Source: Acidobacteriota bacterium
GTDB taxonomy: Bacteria; Acidobacteriota; Vicinamibacteria; Vicinamibacterales; UBA2999
Length of the DNA stretch: 42,637 nucleotides
Direction of reading: 5' to 3'
NCBI GenBank assembly: GCA_947482665.1
Contig: CANKJK010000006.1
Coordinates: forward strand, 208,651 to 251,287
The notes under the pieces are model-generated. The model searched no databases, had not been told where the DNA came from, and saw only the letters and a list, made by a program, of their open reading frames with translations. The number at the start of each line of letters is the position of its first letter. Within the stretch, counting starts at the first letter, position 1. The position numbers and the translations under genes are program-made. Of this stretch, positions 31,947 through 39,603 are shown piece by piece.

Positions 31947-33211
31947 ACCCGAGACTCCGAGAGCCGCCGCGCCATCGCGGTGCCGGCGACCCAGCCGGAC
32001 GACCATGCCCACTGGAAGTTGAAGCCACCGAGGCGACCGTCCACGTCCAGAATCTCCCCGGCCAAATAGAGTCCAGGGCACCGGCGCGATTCCATCGTGG
32101 CGGGGACCATCTCCTCCAGCGGCACACCGCCTGCCGTGACCTCGGCGTGCTGGTAGCCCCGGCTATCCGTGACAGTCAGCGGCACCTCCAGAAGGCCCCG
32201 AATCGCCGCGCGACGGTGTTCGCGTGAGAGTTGCGAGAGCGGCACGACCGGATCCGCGCCCGCGTGCCGAAGCAATCCCTCCAGCACGGCGGACGGCAGC
32301 ATCCCAGCCAGTTCGCTCCGAAGCGTGCCCCTGGGGTGGACCCGCACGGCCTCGATGAGCAGCTGCTCCAGCCCCTCGAAGGTGAGGCCAGGTAGGGCGC
32401 TCAGCAAGACGTCAGGTCTCCGGCCCTCTTCGACCGCACGGTGCCAGTGACGCGACGCATCGAGCGCGGCTGGGCCGCTCACGCCGGTGTGCGTCCAGAG
32501 CAGCGACCCGGCCACCACGTGCCGGTCTCCCCCATCGCGAACCGTCAGGGCGGCGGGATGACTCACTCCTGAGAACGCGGCAAAGGGCGAGTTCACGATA
32601 ACCAGCGGTACCAGCGCGGGCGTCGGCGGCACGAGGCTGTGCCCGAGTGCGCGGGCCAGCGCATAGCCGAAGCCGTCGCTCCCGGACTTGGGCAGCGACT
32701 TGCCGCCCGTTGCGAGGAGCACCGTACGGGCGTCAACCTCGCCGGCCGAGGTGACGATGCGGAATCCCGCACCGGACGGGTGGACCTCCGTCACGCGGTG
32801 GCCGGTCCGGATCTCGATGCCGGCGCCCTTGCAGGCGCCCAGCAGGGCCTCGAGGACGGTGCGGGAACGGTGCGTATCCGGGAAGAGCTTGCCGCCTTCC
32901 TCCTCGTGAAGCGCGACGCCGGCGACGCGGAACCAGTCGGCCGTGCGCGAGGCCGGAAACGCCCGCAGCACATGGCGGACCACGCGCGACGGGCCACCCT
33001 GGAAGTCGCGATCGGTGACCTCCGTATTGGTCACGTTGCAGCGCGAACCGCCACTGACGAGAATCTTCGCGCCCACCGACTTCGCGCCGTCCAGGCAGAC
33101 CACGCGCACGCCGGGCACAGCCGTGGCGGCCGCGATCGCGGCAAAGAGCCCCGCCGCGCCCGCACCAACGACCACGATGTCGGTTACTGTGTTGTCCTCG
33201 CTGACACCCAT
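31943..33211 (-). CDS. HI0933/BaiN-type FAD-dependent oxidoreductase
   Basis: The 422-residue flavoprotein starts at ATG 33211. The FAD loop is VVVGAGAAGLFAAIAAA, followed by VGAKILVSGGSRCNVTN, a highly characteristic block of the YhiN/BaiN group. LLATGGKSLPKSGSDGFGYALA and the C-terminal AGEILDVDGRLGGFNFQWAWSSGWVAG complete FAD binding. Members reduce unsaturated steroids or other compounds, but most are uncharacterised. The start codon overlaps the permease start in CATG, and the stop shares CTAG with ytxJ, so both boundaries are maximally compact. Family confidence is high; substrate unknown. Confidence 0.88.
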   Translation of the reverse strand: MGVSEDNTVTDIVVVGAGAAGLFAAIAAATAVPGVRVVCLDGAKSVGAKILVSGGSRCNVTNTEVTDRDFQGGPSRVVRHVLRAFPASRTADWFRVAGVALHEEEGGKLFPDTHRSRTVLEALLGACKGAGIEIRTGHRVTEVHPSGAGFRIVTSAGEVDARTVLLATGGKSLPKSGSDGFGYALARALGHSLVPPTPALVPLVIVNSPFAAFSGVSHPAALTVRDGGDRHVVAGSLLWTHTGVSGPAALDASRHWHRAVEEGRRPDVLLSALPGLTFEGLEQLLIEAVRVHPRGTLRSELAGMLPSAVLEGLLRHAGADPVVPLSQLSREHRRAAIRGLLEVPLTVTDSRGYQHAEVTAGGVPLEEMVPATMESRRCPGLYLAGEILDVDGRLGGFNFQWAWSSGWVAGTAMARRLSESRV

Positions 33212-34493
33212 GTCTGCCCCGACGCCTGCCTCGTCGCCGCGCACGCTCGACATCATCGGCGGCCTCACCACGTTCGTCACGATGGCCTACATCGTGATCG
33301 TCAACCCGGCCATCCTCTCGACGCCGGGCACCGGCATCCCGTTCTCCGGTGCCGCCACGGCCACTGTACTCGTGGCGGCCTCGATGACGCTGCTCATGGG
33401 CCTCTACGCGCGGCTGCCCTTCGCCGTGGCCCCCGGGATGGGCATCAATGCGTTCGTCGCCTTTACGATCATCCTGCGCGACGGCGTCGCCTGGCAGACC
33501 GCCTTCGGGATGGTGTTCTGGGCCGGCGTGCTCTTCCTGCTCATCTCGCTGACGCCCCTGCGCGAGCAGATGGCGCGCGCCATCCCGGTGCCGCTTCGTC
33601 TCGGCGCCGCCGCCGGCATCGGCCTGCTGCTGACGCTGCTTGGGCTCAAAGCCGCCGGGCTCATCGCCGCCGACGCCGTCACGCTCGTCAAGCCAGGCAC
33701 GCTGGACCACCGCGCCGTCTTCCTGCTGCTGGGGCTCGTGGTCTCGGCCGCGTTGATGCGCCGCAACAGCCCCGTCGCCTTCCTGGCCGGCATCTTCAGC
33801 GTGACAATCGGGGCCTGGGCACTTGGCTACGCCCGCCCACCCGCTCAGCTCGTCAGCGCGCCGGACTTCTCGTCCGTCCTCTTCAAGCTGGATATCCGTG
33901 GGGCGCTGGCTCCAGCGCTTCTCCCCTCGGTCATCGCGATCCTCTTCACGGATCTGTTCGACTCGGTGTCGACCTTCATGGGCGTTGCGACGGCCTCGGG
34001 ACTCACGGACGAGCGAGCGGAGCCGCTGCGGTTGCGACAGGGCCTCATCGTGGACGCCTGGGCCACGCTAGGAGCGGGCCTGGCGGGCACCTCCTCGGGG
34101 ACGGCCTTCGTGGAAAGCGTGGCCGGCATCCGGATGGGCGCGCGCACGGGCCTGGCCTCGGTGGTGACCGCGCTCTGCTTCATCCCCTGCCTCTTCATCG
34201 CGCCGCTGGCGGCCGCCGTGCCCGACTACGCCACAAGCGCGGTGCTCGTGCTGGTGGGTGTCGCGATGTTCAGGACGGCCAGCGGCATCCGCTTCGACCA
34301 CATCGAGGAGGCGCTGCCGGCCTTCCTGACGCTCGTGCTCATTCCACTGACGCTGTCGATCACGCAGGGACTGCTCTGGGGCTTCGTCGCGCATGCCGCG
34401 CTCTCTATCGCGACCGGGCGCGCCCGCGAGATCAGCGTGGCGATGTGGGTGCTGGCCTCCATCGCTGGCGGGCTGCTGCTGATGGGCCGCTAG
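33210..34493 (+). CDS. NCS2-family purine permease (AzgA-like)
   Basis: The 427-residue protein has about 12-14 membrane helices. RTLDIIGGLTTFVTMAYIVIVNPAIL near residue 10 and APGMGINAFVAFTI near 68 are typical of AzgA-type adenine/guanine permeases. The C-terminal SSGTAFVESVAGIRMGARTGLASVV is also conserved. It imports nucleobases by proton symport. The ATG overlaps the ATG of the divergent flavoprotein, so its promoter must lie in that gene; TACTGT at 33184-33189, 20 bp before the ATG, is a possible -10 box. Its TAG shares CTAG with the convergent small gene. Confidence 0.9.
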   Translation: MSAPTPASSPRTLDIIGGLTTFVTMAYIVIVNPAILSTPGTGIPFSGAATATVLVAASMTLLMGLYARLPFAVAPGMGINAFVAFTIILRDGVAWQTAFGMVFWAGVLFLLISLTPLREQMARAIPVPLRLGAAAGIGLLLTLLGLKAAGLIAADAVTLVKPGTLDHRAVFLLLGLVVSAALMRRNSPVAFLAGIFSVTIGAWALGYARPPAQLVSAPDFSSVLFKLDIRGALAPALLPSVIAILFTDLFDSVSTFMGVATASGLTDERAEPLRLRQGLIVDAWATLGAGLAGTSSGTAFVESVAGIRMGARTGLASVVTALCFIPCLFIAPLAAAVPDYATSAVLVLVGVAMFRTASGIRFDHIEEALPAFLTLVLIPLTLSITQGLLWGFVAHAALSIATGRAREISVAMWVLASIAGGLLLMGR

Positions 34494-34717
34494 TTCGATG
34501 CGGCGGTGTCCGGCTCCTGCCAGCCGTCCTTGAGCAGGATGCTCTTCACGTGGTCCGCGCGGGCGAGCGCCAGGTCAAGTGAGTCGTAGTTCTCGGCGCG
34601 GTCCATCAGTCCGTCCACAAACCAGGTGACGGTGATCGGAGGCGCGGTGCCGATCACGGTGGCGTGCGCCACCGAACGGCCACGCATCAGGCGCCAAAGC
34701 ACGGTGGGCCCGTCCAT
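34490..34717 (-). CDS. Small hypothetical protein, 75 residues
   Basis: The protein has the look of a compact alpha/beta domain: VLWRLMRGRSVAHATVIG, ITVTWFVDGLMDRAENYDSLDLALARADHV and LLKDGWQEP. No membrane segment, signal peptide or known motif is present. The codon use is normal for this genome, and its last bases share CTAG with the permease stop, which supports a real gene. It starts 2 bp after the stop of the 70-residue gene before it, so they likely form a two-gene transcript divergent from ispG. Function unknown. Confidence 0.6.
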   Translation of the reverse strand: MDGPTVLWRLMRGRSVAHATVIGTAPPITVTWFVDGLMDRAENYDSLDLALARADHVKSILLKDGWQEPDTAASN

Positions 34718-34719
34718 CC

Positions 34720-34932
34720 CTACTCCGGGCGGGCGGCGTCACGGCCGGGCATGGCCACGACCTTTCCGGCGTGATGGTCGTCACGAACGCAGCCACTGCC
34801 GCGCTCGAGAATCGTGCCGACGAGCCGGCCGAGGAAATCCCGCGAGGTCGCCACACGGCATCCGCACAAGAGCGCAGCGGCGGGCCCTGCGGAGGGAGGG
34901 GCACCGGGAGGGGGTGGGGTCTGGTCCGTCAC
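34720..34932 (-). CDS. Small Cys-containing hypothetical protein, 70 residues
   Basis: After a proline-rich start (TPPPPGAPPSAG) the protein reads LLCGCRVATSRDFLGRLVGTILERGSGC, then DDHHAGKVVAMPGRDAA. Three Cys and two adjacent His could bind a metal, but no known zinc or cluster motif is complete. The GTG start lies exactly 6 nt after TACAAT on the minus strand, the spacing seen at other leaderless starts here, which supports it as a gene. It precedes a second tiny gene by 2 bp. Function unknown. Confidence 0.6.
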   Translation of the reverse strand: MTDQTPPPPGAPPSAGPAAALLCGCRVATSRDFLGRLVGTILERGSGCVRDDHHAGKVVAMPGRDAARPE

Positions 34933-34938
34933 GGCGAC

Positions 34939-34973
34939 ATTGTAGCGGGCCGATCACGCGGACCCCTTATGAT
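34939..34973. promoter_or_regulatory. Divergent leaderless promoters of ispG and the small-gene pair
   Basis: ATTGTA at 34939-34944 reads TACAAT on the minus strand, 6 nt before GTG 34932. TATGAT at 34968-34973 lies 6 nt before ispG ATG 34980. Equal spacing on both strands implies both messages start at or next to the start codon. Confidence 0.6.
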
Positions 34974-34979
34974 CAGCCG

Positions 34980-36224
34980 ATGCCCGCTCCCGTTCGCCTC
35001 CACAAGACCGTCGGCGTCAAGGTCGGCCACGTCCAGGTGGGCGGCGGCGCCCCCATCGTCGTGCAGTCGATGACGATGACCGACACGGCTGACGCCCGCG
35101 GCACCGCGCAGCAGTGTATCGAGCTGGCCGAGGCCGGCTCCGACCTGGTGCGCATCACGGTGAACCTGCCGGAGTCAGCCGCGGCCGTGCCCGAGATCAA
35201 GCAGCGCATGCTCGATGCCGGCTGCACCGCTCCGCTCATCGGCGACTTCCACTACAACGGGCACCTCCTGCTGACGAAGTTCCCGGCCTGCGCGGCCGCG
35301 CTGGACAAGTACCGGATCAATCCCGGCAACGTCGGCACGGGCGCGCGCCGCGACGAACAGTTCGCCACCATCTGCAAGGTGGCTGTCGACCACGCCAAGC
35401 CCGTGCGGATCGGCGTCAACGGTGGGTCGCTCAACCAGGACCTCGTCCTCGCCCGCATGCAGGAGAACACGGACAAGGACCTCGGGCTCACCTCCGAAGA
35501 CATCCTGAACGACTGCATGGTGCGCTCGGCGCTCCAGTCAACCGACCTCGCGCTCGACGCCGGTCTCCGGAAGGACCAGATCATCATCTCGTGCAAGGTC
35601 TCGCGGCCGAGAGATCTCATCGCCGTGTACCGGGACCTCTCGCGCCGCACCTCGCAGCCGCTCCACCTCGGCCTCACCGAAGCGGGCATGGGCATGAAGG
35701 GCCTTGTGTGGTCGGCCTCCTCCATGGGGGTGCTGCTCAACGAGGGCATCGGCGACACCATCCGCATCTCTCTCACCCCGCGCCCCAACGGCGACCGGCG
35801 CGACGAGGTGTATGCCGCCTGCGAGCTCCTGCAGGCGCTCGGCCTGCGCGCCTTCGCGCCGAGCGTGACCGCGTGCCCTGGCTGCGGCCGCACCACCAGT
35901 TCCACATTTCAGGAACTGGCCGAACGCACGCAGGACTACATCCGGGAGCAGATGCCCACGTGGAAGCGCGAGTACGAGGGCGTCGAGAACCTGACGCTGG
36001 CGGTGATGGGCTGCATCGTCAACGGCCCCGGCGAATCCAAGGCCGCCAACATCGGGATCTCCCTCCCAGGCACGGGCGAGGAGCCGCACTGCCCCGTCTA
36101 CATAGACGGCCGGCACGCGACGACGCTCAAGGGGACGTACGAGGAACTTGATATCGCCTTCCGCCAGCTGGTCAACGACTACGTCGCGTCGCACTACGCG
36201 CGGCAGACAGAAGAGGTGCGGTAG
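34980..36224 (+). CDS. ispG: 4-hydroxy-3-methylbut-2-enyl diphosphate synthase
   Basis: The 414-residue protein starts at ATG 34980. It contains VGHVQVGGGAPIVVQSMTMTDT, the barrel core PLIGDFHYNGHLLL and YRINPGNVGTG, and the cluster ligands CPGCGRTT near residue 300 and GCIVNGPGE near 344. IspG reductively opens methylerythritol cyclodiphosphate in the MEP isoprenoid pathway, with a 4Fe-4S centre. A longer upstream frame has no IspG similarity, and the TATGAT box at 6 nt supports this start. No other isp gene is in view. The DoxX-like gene begins at the last base of its stop. Confidence 0.96.
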   Translation: MPAPVRLHKTVGVKVGHVQVGGGAPIVVQSMTMTDTADARGTAQQCIELAEAGSDLVRITVNLPESAAAVPEIKQRMLDAGCTAPLIGDFHYNGHLLLTKFPACAAALDKYRINPGNVGTGARRDEQFATICKVAVDHAKPVRIGVNGGSLNQDLVLARMQENTDKDLGLTSEDILNDCMVRSALQSTDLALDAGLRKDQIIISCKVSRPRDLIAVYRDLSRRTSQPLHLGLTEAGMGMKGLVWSASSMGVLLNEGIGDTIRISLTPRPNGDRRDEVYAACELLQALGLRAFAPSVTACPGCGRTTSSTFQELAERTQDYIREQMPTWKREYEGVENLTLAVMGCIVNGPGESKAANIGISLPGTGEEPHCPVYIDGRHATTLKGTYEELDIAFRQLVNDYVASHYARQTEEVR

Positions 36225-36586
36225 TGGCGAGACCGTCGATGACAGCGAAGCGGTGGGTCCTGCACGGAGTATTGGCGCTGCTCTTCATCGCCTCGGGCAT
36301 CGGCAAGTTCTTCACGCCGATCGAGCTGCTCACGTCCGGACCCGTCGCCCTGCCCGTGTGGTTCTACTACGTCATCGGCGTCTGCGAGACGCTGGGTGGA
36401 GTGGGTTTGCTCCTGCCGGTGGCAACCGGCATCGCGCCTGGATTGACGCGACTCGCCGCGGCGGGCCTGACGGTCATCATGGTGGGTGCGACGGCGATGA
36501 CGGCCATGGGCACACCGAAGACCCTGGCCGCGCTGCCGTTTGTCGTGCTGTGTCTGGTGGCCTCCGTGGCCTGGACACGCCGGTAG
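36224..36586 (+). CDS. DoxX-like membrane protein
   Basis: The 120-residue protein has four membrane helices (about residues 12-28, 45-65, 72-92, 98-116). The DoxX pattern is seen as LHGVLALLFIASGIGKFF, YYVIGVCETLGGVGLLLPV and PKTLAALPFVVLCL. DoxX-family proteins are inner-membrane proteins often linked to thiol or oxidative stress, with mostly unknown activity. Start GTG 36224 overlaps the ispG stop by one base, so translation is coupled. An internal ATG at 36239 would remove only five residues. Confidence 0.78.
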   Translation: MARPSMTAKRWVLHGVLALLFIASGIGKFFTPIELLTSGPVALPVWFYYVIGVCETLGGVGLLLPVATGIAPGLTRLAAAGLTVIMVGATAMTAMGTPKTLAALPFVVLCLVASVAWTRR

Positions 36587-36635
36587 GACTCACGAACGGT
36601 CGGGGGCCGACGGCCGGCCACCCGGCCGTCTGTGG

Positions 36636-37361
36636 TCAGAAGCTGAAGGCGAGGCCAATCGAGAAGACCGGAAGCACCTTCAGCACATCGATCGTGTCGT
36701 TGATCTTGGCTTCCTGCGCGCGCACTTCCGCCTGAAGCCCAGCGTCGGTCGTGATGCTGCGGCAGGTCAGGCCCCGCGTATCGCAGGCATTCCCCGAGAG
36801 TCCCAGCACCGCCGTCGGCGCCTTGGCGTAGACCACGCCGAGCTCAAACGGCACGCTCCAGTGCCTGCCGCTCCTGGGCACGATGTTGCCCCACCCGAGC
36901 ATCAGGCTCGGTGCGACGCGGCGCTCGAATGTAATGGCCACGGTACCGGTCACCGGCTTCGCGGGGTCGCTGGTGAAGTCCTGATTGCCCAGCGTGAAAG
37001 TCCGCCCAGCCGGCACACTGGCCACCGCCGTGGCCTCGTTGCCGTTATAGAGCATGACGCCAGGGCTCAGATGGAAGCCACCGCCAAGCGGAAACCAGTC
37101 AAGCGATGCGGACGCTGTTCGCAGCTTCAGGCTGGCGTCCAACGTGATGCCATCATTGTCGAACGCATGGCTGAGACTGAACCCGCTGAAGCCCGCGCGG
37201 ACATTGACCTTGTGCCCGACGGGAACCGCGACATCTACGCCTGCGCCCAGGACGCCGATCTTGACGGCCACGCCACCGTGCGCCACCGATGACTGCGCCG
37301 CCGCGCTCGCGGCGATGGCCAGCGAGGAGACGACCCACAGAACCATTCCTGCTTTCTTCAT
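36636..37361 (-). CDS. Exported outer-membrane-like protein
   Basis: The 241-residue protein has a clear signal peptide (MKKAGMVLWVVSSLAIAASAAA with AQ cleavage) and GGGAGG-like ribosome site before the ATG. The mature part is Gly-rich with alternating beta strands (VNVRAGFSGFSL, GFHLSPGVMLYNG, VTGTVAITFER) and ends in a terminal Phe (GLAFSF), a hallmark of outer-membrane barrels. Two Cys (NACDTRGLTC) may form a disulfide. It probably forms a small barrel in the outer membrane; no ligand can be named. It stands alone downstream of the MOSC gene. Confidence 0.72.
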   Translation of the reverse strand: MKKAGMVLWVVSSLAIAASAAAQSSVAHGGVAVKIGVLGAGVDVAVPVGHKVNVRAGFSGFSLSHAFDNDGITLDASLKLRTASASLDWFPLGGGFHLSPGVMLYNGNEATAVASVPAGRTFTLGNQDFTSDPAKPVTGTVAITFERRVAPSLMLGWGNIVPRSGRHWSVPFELGVVYAKAPTAVLGLSGNACDTRGLTCRSITTDAGLQAEVRAQEAKINDTIDVLKVLPVFSIGLAFSF

Positions 37362-37454
37362 GACGACACATCCCTCCCGAGAAATTGAACCTGCATAAAC
37401 TGTGCAAAGGCACGGCCAACGCCGCGGATGATTCGCGCGACGCCCCGACTGTCA

Positions 37455-38006
37455 TCAGGCCTGCCGTCGCACGGTATCACCCACGCGCACGGTGCCAGCC
37501 CGGACAACTTTGGCATTGATGCCACGCAGGTTCAGCTCGCGGCCGACAACCGAATTCACGAACGTCATCGCATCACGCCCGAAGCGCTCCACGAACTTCG
37601 CGCAGCCCGTGTGCGGCTGGTTGGTCACCTCAACCACCGCTGAACCGAGAGTGAGTTGCGTCCCTGGGGGAAGGTTCGCCGCACTGAGGTCCAGGTCCAC
37701 ATAGAGCTGGTCGCCCGCCAGAGGCCAACGGTCCCGCTCCCCGGCCACGAGCGCCACGGCCCGGGCGTTCATCAGATTGAGCTGCATGTCCGGATGACGG
37801 CGTCCATCCGCGGTGCGGGTGCTGCCCCGGTCTTTCCAGGTGTCGCCGACCAGCCCGTCCGCGAGGTCAAGCTCTCCAACCTCCAACACCTCGCGTTGAC
37901 CCATGGCCGGTCGTCGGACGATCAGCTCGAGTACGCCGGCATGCCTGGGCGCTTGGCGTACGTGTTCGAGACCCGCGCGTAAGGCATCACTGGTGGCATA
38001 CGTCAT
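37455..38006 (-). CDS. MOSC-domain protein
   Basis: The 183-residue protein starts at ATG 38006, overlapping the upstream dehydrogenase stop by 4 bp. GVLELIVRRPAMGQREVLEV opens the MOSC fold, followed by GDTWKDRGS and MQLNLMNARAVALVAG. The conserved Cys lies in VTNQPHTGCAKFVERFG near residue 137, and LNLRGINAKVVRAGTVRVGD ends the domain. MOSC proteins bind the molybdenum cofactor or carry sulfur on the Cys. Stand-alone versions may act in detoxification of N-hydroxylated or other compounds. Substrate unknown. Confidence 0.85.
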   Translation of the reverse strand: MTYATSDALRAGLEHVRQAPRHAGVLELIVRRPAMGQREVLEVGELDLADGLVGDTWKDRGSTRTADGRRHPDMQLNLMNARAVALVAGERDRWPLAGDQLYVDLDLSAANLPPGTQLTLGSAVVEVTNQPHTGCAKFVERFGRDAMTFVNSVVGRELNLRGINAKVVRAGTVRVGDTVRRQA

Positions 38007-39307
38007 CGTGCACCTTCCTCTCGTGCATCCGCGCCCCCCTGTGCCGAGCCGGCCGGGATGTCGCGCGGTCGACCCGTGATGAGCCGCACGCTGCGCTGAC
38101 GCGTGACGTAGGCGCCAGCCCACTGCAAGAACACCGACGCCCGATTACGGAAACCGATGAGCTGCGCGATATGGAGAAAGAGCCAGCCCAGCCACGCCAC
38201 GAACCCCGTCAGCCTGAGCCATCCGAAGTCCGCGATCGCGCTCCCGCGGCCCACGATCGCCATGCTGCCGTAGTTTCTGTACCGGAACGTCGTCGTCGGC
38301 TGCCCCGCAATCCTGCGCCGGATCATCGTCGCCGCGTGCGCGGCTCCCTGCATGGCCACCTGCGCCACACCGGGCAGCGCCGTCCCACCCTGCTGGAACG
38401 ATGCGGCGTCTCCCACGACGAAGACTTCCGGATGCCCAGGGAGCGAGAGGTCAGGCTCCACGATGGCCCGGCCCGCGCGGTCGAGCGGCACGCCCAAGGT
38501 CGCGGCCAGGGGCGACGCCGCGACGCCGGCTGCCCACACGATCGTCCCTGCAGCCAGATACTGCCCGCCGATCTGCACGCCGTTCGGGTCAATCGCCGAC
38601 ACGGAGGTCCCTTCGACGACTTCCACGCCAAGGCGCAGCAGCGACTCCCGTGCGACCTTCCGCAGCGGTTCCGGGAACGAGGGCAGAATCGTCGGCCCGG
38701 CATCGACGAGCACGATGCGCGTGCGGGACGTGACGATGTTGCGGAACTCTTCCCGAATGGTGCGCCTGGCCATCTCAGCCAGCGTGCCCGCCAGCTCCAC
38801 TCCTGTCGGTCCCCCGCCGACGATGACAAACGTCAGCAGCCGATCGCGGGCGTCGTGATCGGCTTCGCCCTCAGCTTTCTCGAAGGCCGTCAGCATCCGG
38901 CGGCGGATGTCGAGAGCATCATCGAGCGACTTCAGCCCGGGCGCCACGGCGGCCCAGTCGTCGTGCCCGAAATAGGCATGGCTCGCCCCAGGCGCCACGA
39001 TGGCGTAGTCGTAGGGGAGCGTCCCGCCATCTGCCAGGACCAGCTGTCGCGCGGCCGTGTCCACGCGCACCACATCGGCCATCAGCACGCGCACGTTGGC
39101 GTAGCCACGCAGAATCCAGCGGATCGGCGCGGCGATGTCGCCTGGCGAGAGCAGCGCGGTCGCCACTTGATAGAGCAGCGGCTGGAAGACGTGGTGGTTG
39201 CGGCGGTCCACCAGCGTGACCTCCACGGGTGCGCCGCCCAGCGCCCGCGCGGCCGAGAGACCCCCGAAACCTCCGCCGACAATCACGACTCTCGGGATCT
39301 GGGCCAT
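38003..39307 (-). CDS. NDH-2-type NAD(P)H dehydrogenase
   Basis: The 434-residue flavoprotein starts at ATG 39307. FAD binding is at VVIVGGGFGGLSAARAL and the NADH site at FVIVGGGPTGVELAGTLAEMA near residue 165. The RNHHVFQPLLYQVATALLSPGDIA segment is a signature of NDH-2. A hydrophobic C-terminus (LTGFVAWLGWLFLHIAQLIGF) anchors it to the inner membrane. It oxidises NADH and reduces quinone without pumping protons. A TACGCT box 9 bp before the ATG could be the -10. The MOSC gene follows with a 4-bp overlap. Confidence 0.9.
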   Translation of the reverse strand: MAQIPRVVIVGGGFGGLSAARALGGAPVEVTLVDRRNHHVFQPLLYQVATALLSPGDIAAPIRWILRGYANVRVLMADVVRVDTAARQLVLADGGTLPYDYAIVAPGASHAYFGHDDWAAVAPGLKSLDDALDIRRRMLTAFEKAEGEADHDARDRLLTFVIVGGGPTGVELAGTLAEMARRTIREEFRNIVTSRTRIVLVDAGPTILPSFPEPLRKVARESLLRLGVEVVEGTSVSAIDPNGVQIGGQYLAAGTIVWAAGVAASPLAATLGVPLDRAGRAIVEPDLSLPGHPEVFVVGDAASFQQGGTALPGVAQVAMQGAAHAATMIRRRIAGQPTTTFRYRNYGSMAIVGRGSAIADFGWLRLTGFVAWLGWLFLHIAQLIGFRNRASVFLQWAGAYVTRQRSVRLITGRPRDIPAGSAQGGADAREEGAR

Positions 39308-39603
39308 CGTCTCTTCAGCGTACCTCCAACCAAGCAGGATGCGGAACATCGGCGAGGCCGTCCGGCCGTGTGACACAGCCGTGACACGGTGATGACCGGG
39401 GTGCGGCACACACTCGCCGCGCCAGGCACCCGAGAGATGACACCGTCACCAGACGAGGGCGCGGCAGCCAGCGATGACCCCTGATGGGGTGCCGACCGGC
39501 AGCGTCACAGGCCACGGGGCATGGCCACGCTCTTGCACTCACCCCGGCTAAATCGCCGCTGCCTCAACCGTTCGCCTATTGCAACGCTTGGGGCACGACC
39601 GTC
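39308..39603. other. Intergenic region between NDH-2 and HtrA genes
   Basis: No credible gene is seen in this 296-bp divergent spacer. It contains two GTGACAC copies (39371-39377 and 39383-39389), an NDH-2 promoter candidate near 39319, and GC-rich DNA with no clear consensus promoter for the protease gene. I see no known regulatory motif. Confidence 0.4.

Noticed and set aside
32639-34582. Long plus-strand open frame across the flavoprotein and permease
   Set aside because: It is out of frame with the permease and gives an Arg/Ala/His-rich product without family features.
35114-36151. Plus-strand frame inside ispG
   Set aside because: It is a frame-shifted shadow of ispG with Arg/Pro/His-rich composition.
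39484-39603. Upstream extension of the HtrA protein
   Set aside because: It would place about 40 non-hydrophobic residues before the signal peptide.
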